Assembly (NCBI RefSeq): GCF_933775445.1
Contig: NC_065876.1
Span: 16,430,001-16,494,000 of the forward strand
From: Argentina anserina
Lineage: Eukaryota; Streptophyta; Magnoliopsida; Rosales; Rosaceae
Direction of reading: 5' to 3'
Length of the DNA stretch: 64,000 nt
The notes below the pieces were generated by a model, which saw nothing but the letters and a program-made list of their open reading frames with translations, was not told where the DNA came from and did no database searches. Position numbers and translations under genes: made by a program. Numbering within the stretch: position 1 is the stretch's first letter; each line of letters starts with the position of its first letter. This document shows positions 61,441 through 64,000 of this stretch, piece by piece.

Positions 61441-61830
61441 AATTGCAACAGTGTGGTCAAAGAAGTACATGTGCGACGATACATGTATTGGACCACCGTC
61501 ACTGAACCACCGTCACTAAAACAAATTTTAAGGTGTGCGGTAGGAAGACTTGTTATGGGGGGTAATTAAGATTCTCACATTTGGAGCCTACCTCTATAAT
61601 GAGAGCAATTAATCAGAGCATATGAGAAGCAAATCCTCGTTGAATGCTACAACTTTTAAAAATAAGTGATGTTAGAACAATGAAAAATTTGATTAAAAAG
61701 TGTTGTAGAGATCAAGTTAGCAATTAGAAGGCTTTCAAAAGCCATAATCTATAAAAGCACATAATTTGCAACTTTTATAATCTGCATTGAATTTTGTGAG
61801 ATTTTTTTTATAAGTGGTTAGATTTTATTT

Positions 61831-62031
61831 CACCAAACACAATTTTCAGCTTAAATCATTTTATAAGCTATAATCTCATAATCAACTCGGGCCAAACTAT
61901 CTCTTATTGTGGAAGTAATAAGTTGTTAAACGTGCATTAGTCCCAAAATGATGTCCTCATATAGTTTGGCCCCGATGTGATTATGAGATTATAACTTATA
62001 AAATAATTTAAGCTGAAAGTTGTGTTTGGTG
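61831..62031. mobile_element. Hairpin MITE, 201 bp
   Basis: Arms 61831-61900 and 61961-62031 are inverted repeats (outer ends CACCAAACACAATTTTCAGC and complement), with a 60-bp loop. Similarity is high but imperfect. The termini extend a few bases further; no target duplication was fixed. Confidence 0.75.
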
Positions 62032-62920
62032 ACTTTTCTCCTTTCCTTCTTACACTCATTCAAAATCCCTTGAATTTTGAAAAGAATGAGATCCCAAGAA
62101 GCTGTTGAAATGAGAGTTTAAACAGGTATAACCAATTAATCACAGGTAAATAAAGAAGATGAGTATCTAGAATTTAGACTAAACGTTTCGGATTACCTAT
62201 TAGTAACTGGGTATAGAGACACCCCCTACAAAGATGCTAACGTCTTCATCACTACCAAATCACATCACATGGACGAATTCCACATGAATCTCAATCAAAT
62301 GCAGTAGGACGGCCCTGTGTTTATCAAGGCCCCAGACAAAAAATAGAAAAATATTAATTAAAAAATATTATTAACTAATTAAATAAAGTTCAAGACCCAC
62401 ACATTCATAATGTAAATGTAATTGATCATTTTCATACCAAATTTATGATTTTAAGAGTCAAATATCATAAATGATTTACAAAAATGAAAAAATAATAATA
62501 TATGTAATCATAATTTGAGCCTATAAAATATGCTAATTGAAGTATCTATTAAATTTTTCAATAAATAATATGTAAAGAAAGAGTTAATCTTGGACCTTAT
62601 AATTTTTTTTAAGAAAGGGATCTAATAATTAATTACATATTAATTTTAAGTATTTTTTATTGAAGCTTTATATGTAAATCTTTAAAAAAATAGACCCCTA
62701 TTTCTTTTCGGGCACTAGACATGGGCCTACTTGCTCTTGCCCAGAGCCGGCAGAGCTTAATATGTAAAATGTTAGGAATTACATAAACTTAGTCTAGTTT
62801 TATTATGTCTTTTACTTTAGAAATCATTGTATTAGATGTATCTTCATCCAGCTTTGGTACAATGTGGTGCCCTTAAATAATTTGAGATGACTACTTTGAA
62901 TAATTAATTACTACAAAATA
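62032..62920. other. AT-rich intergenic DNA
   Basis: No feature recognised. Confidence 0.5.
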
Positions 62921-63660
62921 AGAAAAAAATGACAAAATTATCAAAATACACTTTAAATTTGGCTGAAATTATCAATTTATACCCTATACTTGCAATTGTG
63001 TCAATATACCTCCTAAAGTTGGTAAAAATTGCCGATTTACATCCCCCATGTTAAGTTTAACTGTTTTCATCCAATTTTGTGTCACATGTCATGCACATGA
63101 GGAGTAATGTTGTCATTTTATATGTTTTTAATAAATAAATAAAAAATTCTTTAAAAGGATGATTTTTTAATCAAAGTATTTATTTACATCTTTTTTCTAC
63201 ATACTCATTCCTACTTCGAATTATATATTCTACATATCCACATTTCAAATATAGTGTGTTACGTATATAATTATATTTGTACACATTTATTTTTAATTTT
63301 TTATGTTATTATATATTTATTTATATTTTTCTAATATTTTTAACATACTATATCACGTAAATTAATAAATATATACAATAACATGTTTCGAAAAACAAAA
63401 ACGTACTTAATAGCAAATCTTCCTCTTAAGTAATTTTATTCATTTATTTTATTATTAAAATGAATAAATATATAATGACAAGACTATTCCTCACATGTAT
63501 TGCATGTGACTTAAAATTAGATGGAAAATATTAAATTTAACGGAAAAGGTGCAAATCGGTAATTTTTACCTAATTTAGGAGGTAAATTGACTTAATTACA
63601 AGTTCGGAGTGCATACTGATAATTATGACCAAGTTTCGGGTGCAAATTGACATTTTTGCT
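62921..63660. mobile_element. Second fold-back (Mutator-like?) element with diverged arms
   Basis: Left arm about 62921-63145 and right arm about 63440-63660 are inverted copies with numerous differences; shared landmarks include TACCTCCTAAA, TAAAAATT(G/A)CCGATTT and GTCACATG. The core is AT-rich. A 9-bp target duplication is suggested only weakly (TACAAAATA against AAACAAATA). Older than the element at 3295-4369. Confidence 0.6.
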
Positions 63661-64000
63661 AAAACAAATATACCAAAAAGTAGCAGCTTCATGCATGAGA
63701 AAATGAGGCAGAATAGGAAAAATAGGCCTAGGCCACTGATATAAACTATTATTGATTATGTTTTTAATTAAACTTAGATCATTTTTATTAATTTGGTTGA
63801 TATATTGGAACAAAGAATGAAAGATACCAAGGCTGCGAAGCAAGATAAAGTTAATTTTTCTGATAAAAGCATTTATTGATGTTGATTGAAGCATATAAAG
63901 AGGAAGAAAATGCGAATGAAGCGGATCAGTAGGTCAAATCTTTGAAAGCAAATTATTTGAAGCAGAGAATAACGACTTCTCCGATCTTTACCCGAGAAGC
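63661..64000. other. Right window edge, nothing recognised
   Basis: AT-rich sequence with no supported feature. Confidence 0.5.

Overview
The window is nuclear DNA of a flowering plant. Genes have GT-AG introns, AT-rich intergenic DNA and clear plant gene families, and LTR retrotransposons, LINE debris, MITEs and hAT/Mutator-type elements are dense. The repeat style suggests a woody or rosaceous eudicot, but this is only an impression; nothing in the sequence proves the species.

Four host genes are well supported, all on the + strand. (1) The 3' part of a GT92 beta-1,4-galactan synthase (GALS1-like) is cut by the left window edge. (2) A complete three-exon PLATZ zinc-binding transcription factor lies at 29998-31062. 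(3) A single-exon DUF4228/PADRE protein with an N-myristoylation-type start lies at 40511-41188. (4) A ten-exon protein with an N-terminal leucine zipper and a C-terminal DUF547 domain lies at 53563-57300. They are unrelated in function and share no pathway visible here.

Most of the rest is layered mobile DNA. Exact target-site duplications (TSDs) allow several insertions to be delimited to the base: a 1,075-bp fold-back Mutator-like element (9-bp TSD) at 3295-4369; a 2,487-bp solo LTR (5-bp TSD) at 11633-14119; a decayed Ty3/gypsy Tat-lineage element (about 14466-23370) whose gag-protease junction is split by a 1,494-bp solo LTR (5-bp TSD) at 15761-17254; a 2,230-bp non-autonomous hAT element (8-bp TSD) at 27301-29530, holding about 3.5 copies of a 504-bp tandem repeat and sitting about 50 bp upstream of the PLATZ TATA box; and a 6,060-bp minus-strand copia-like element with 190-195-bp LTRs (5-bp TSD) at 44902-50961 that shows no recognisable pol.

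At 58308-61440, intron-containing fragments of a cytosolic aspartyl-tRNA synthetase gene and a mitochondrial-type Hsp90 gene lie side by side in the same orientation, just inside a CACTA-like terminus. Both carry frameshifts and stops. This is the expected look of transposon gene-fragment capture and is the most unusual arrangement in the window. No tRNA, rRNA or CRISPR array was recognised. Long AT-rich stretches (4.4-9.4 kb, 31.8-38.6 kb, 43.2-44.9 kb) contain little that can be supported.
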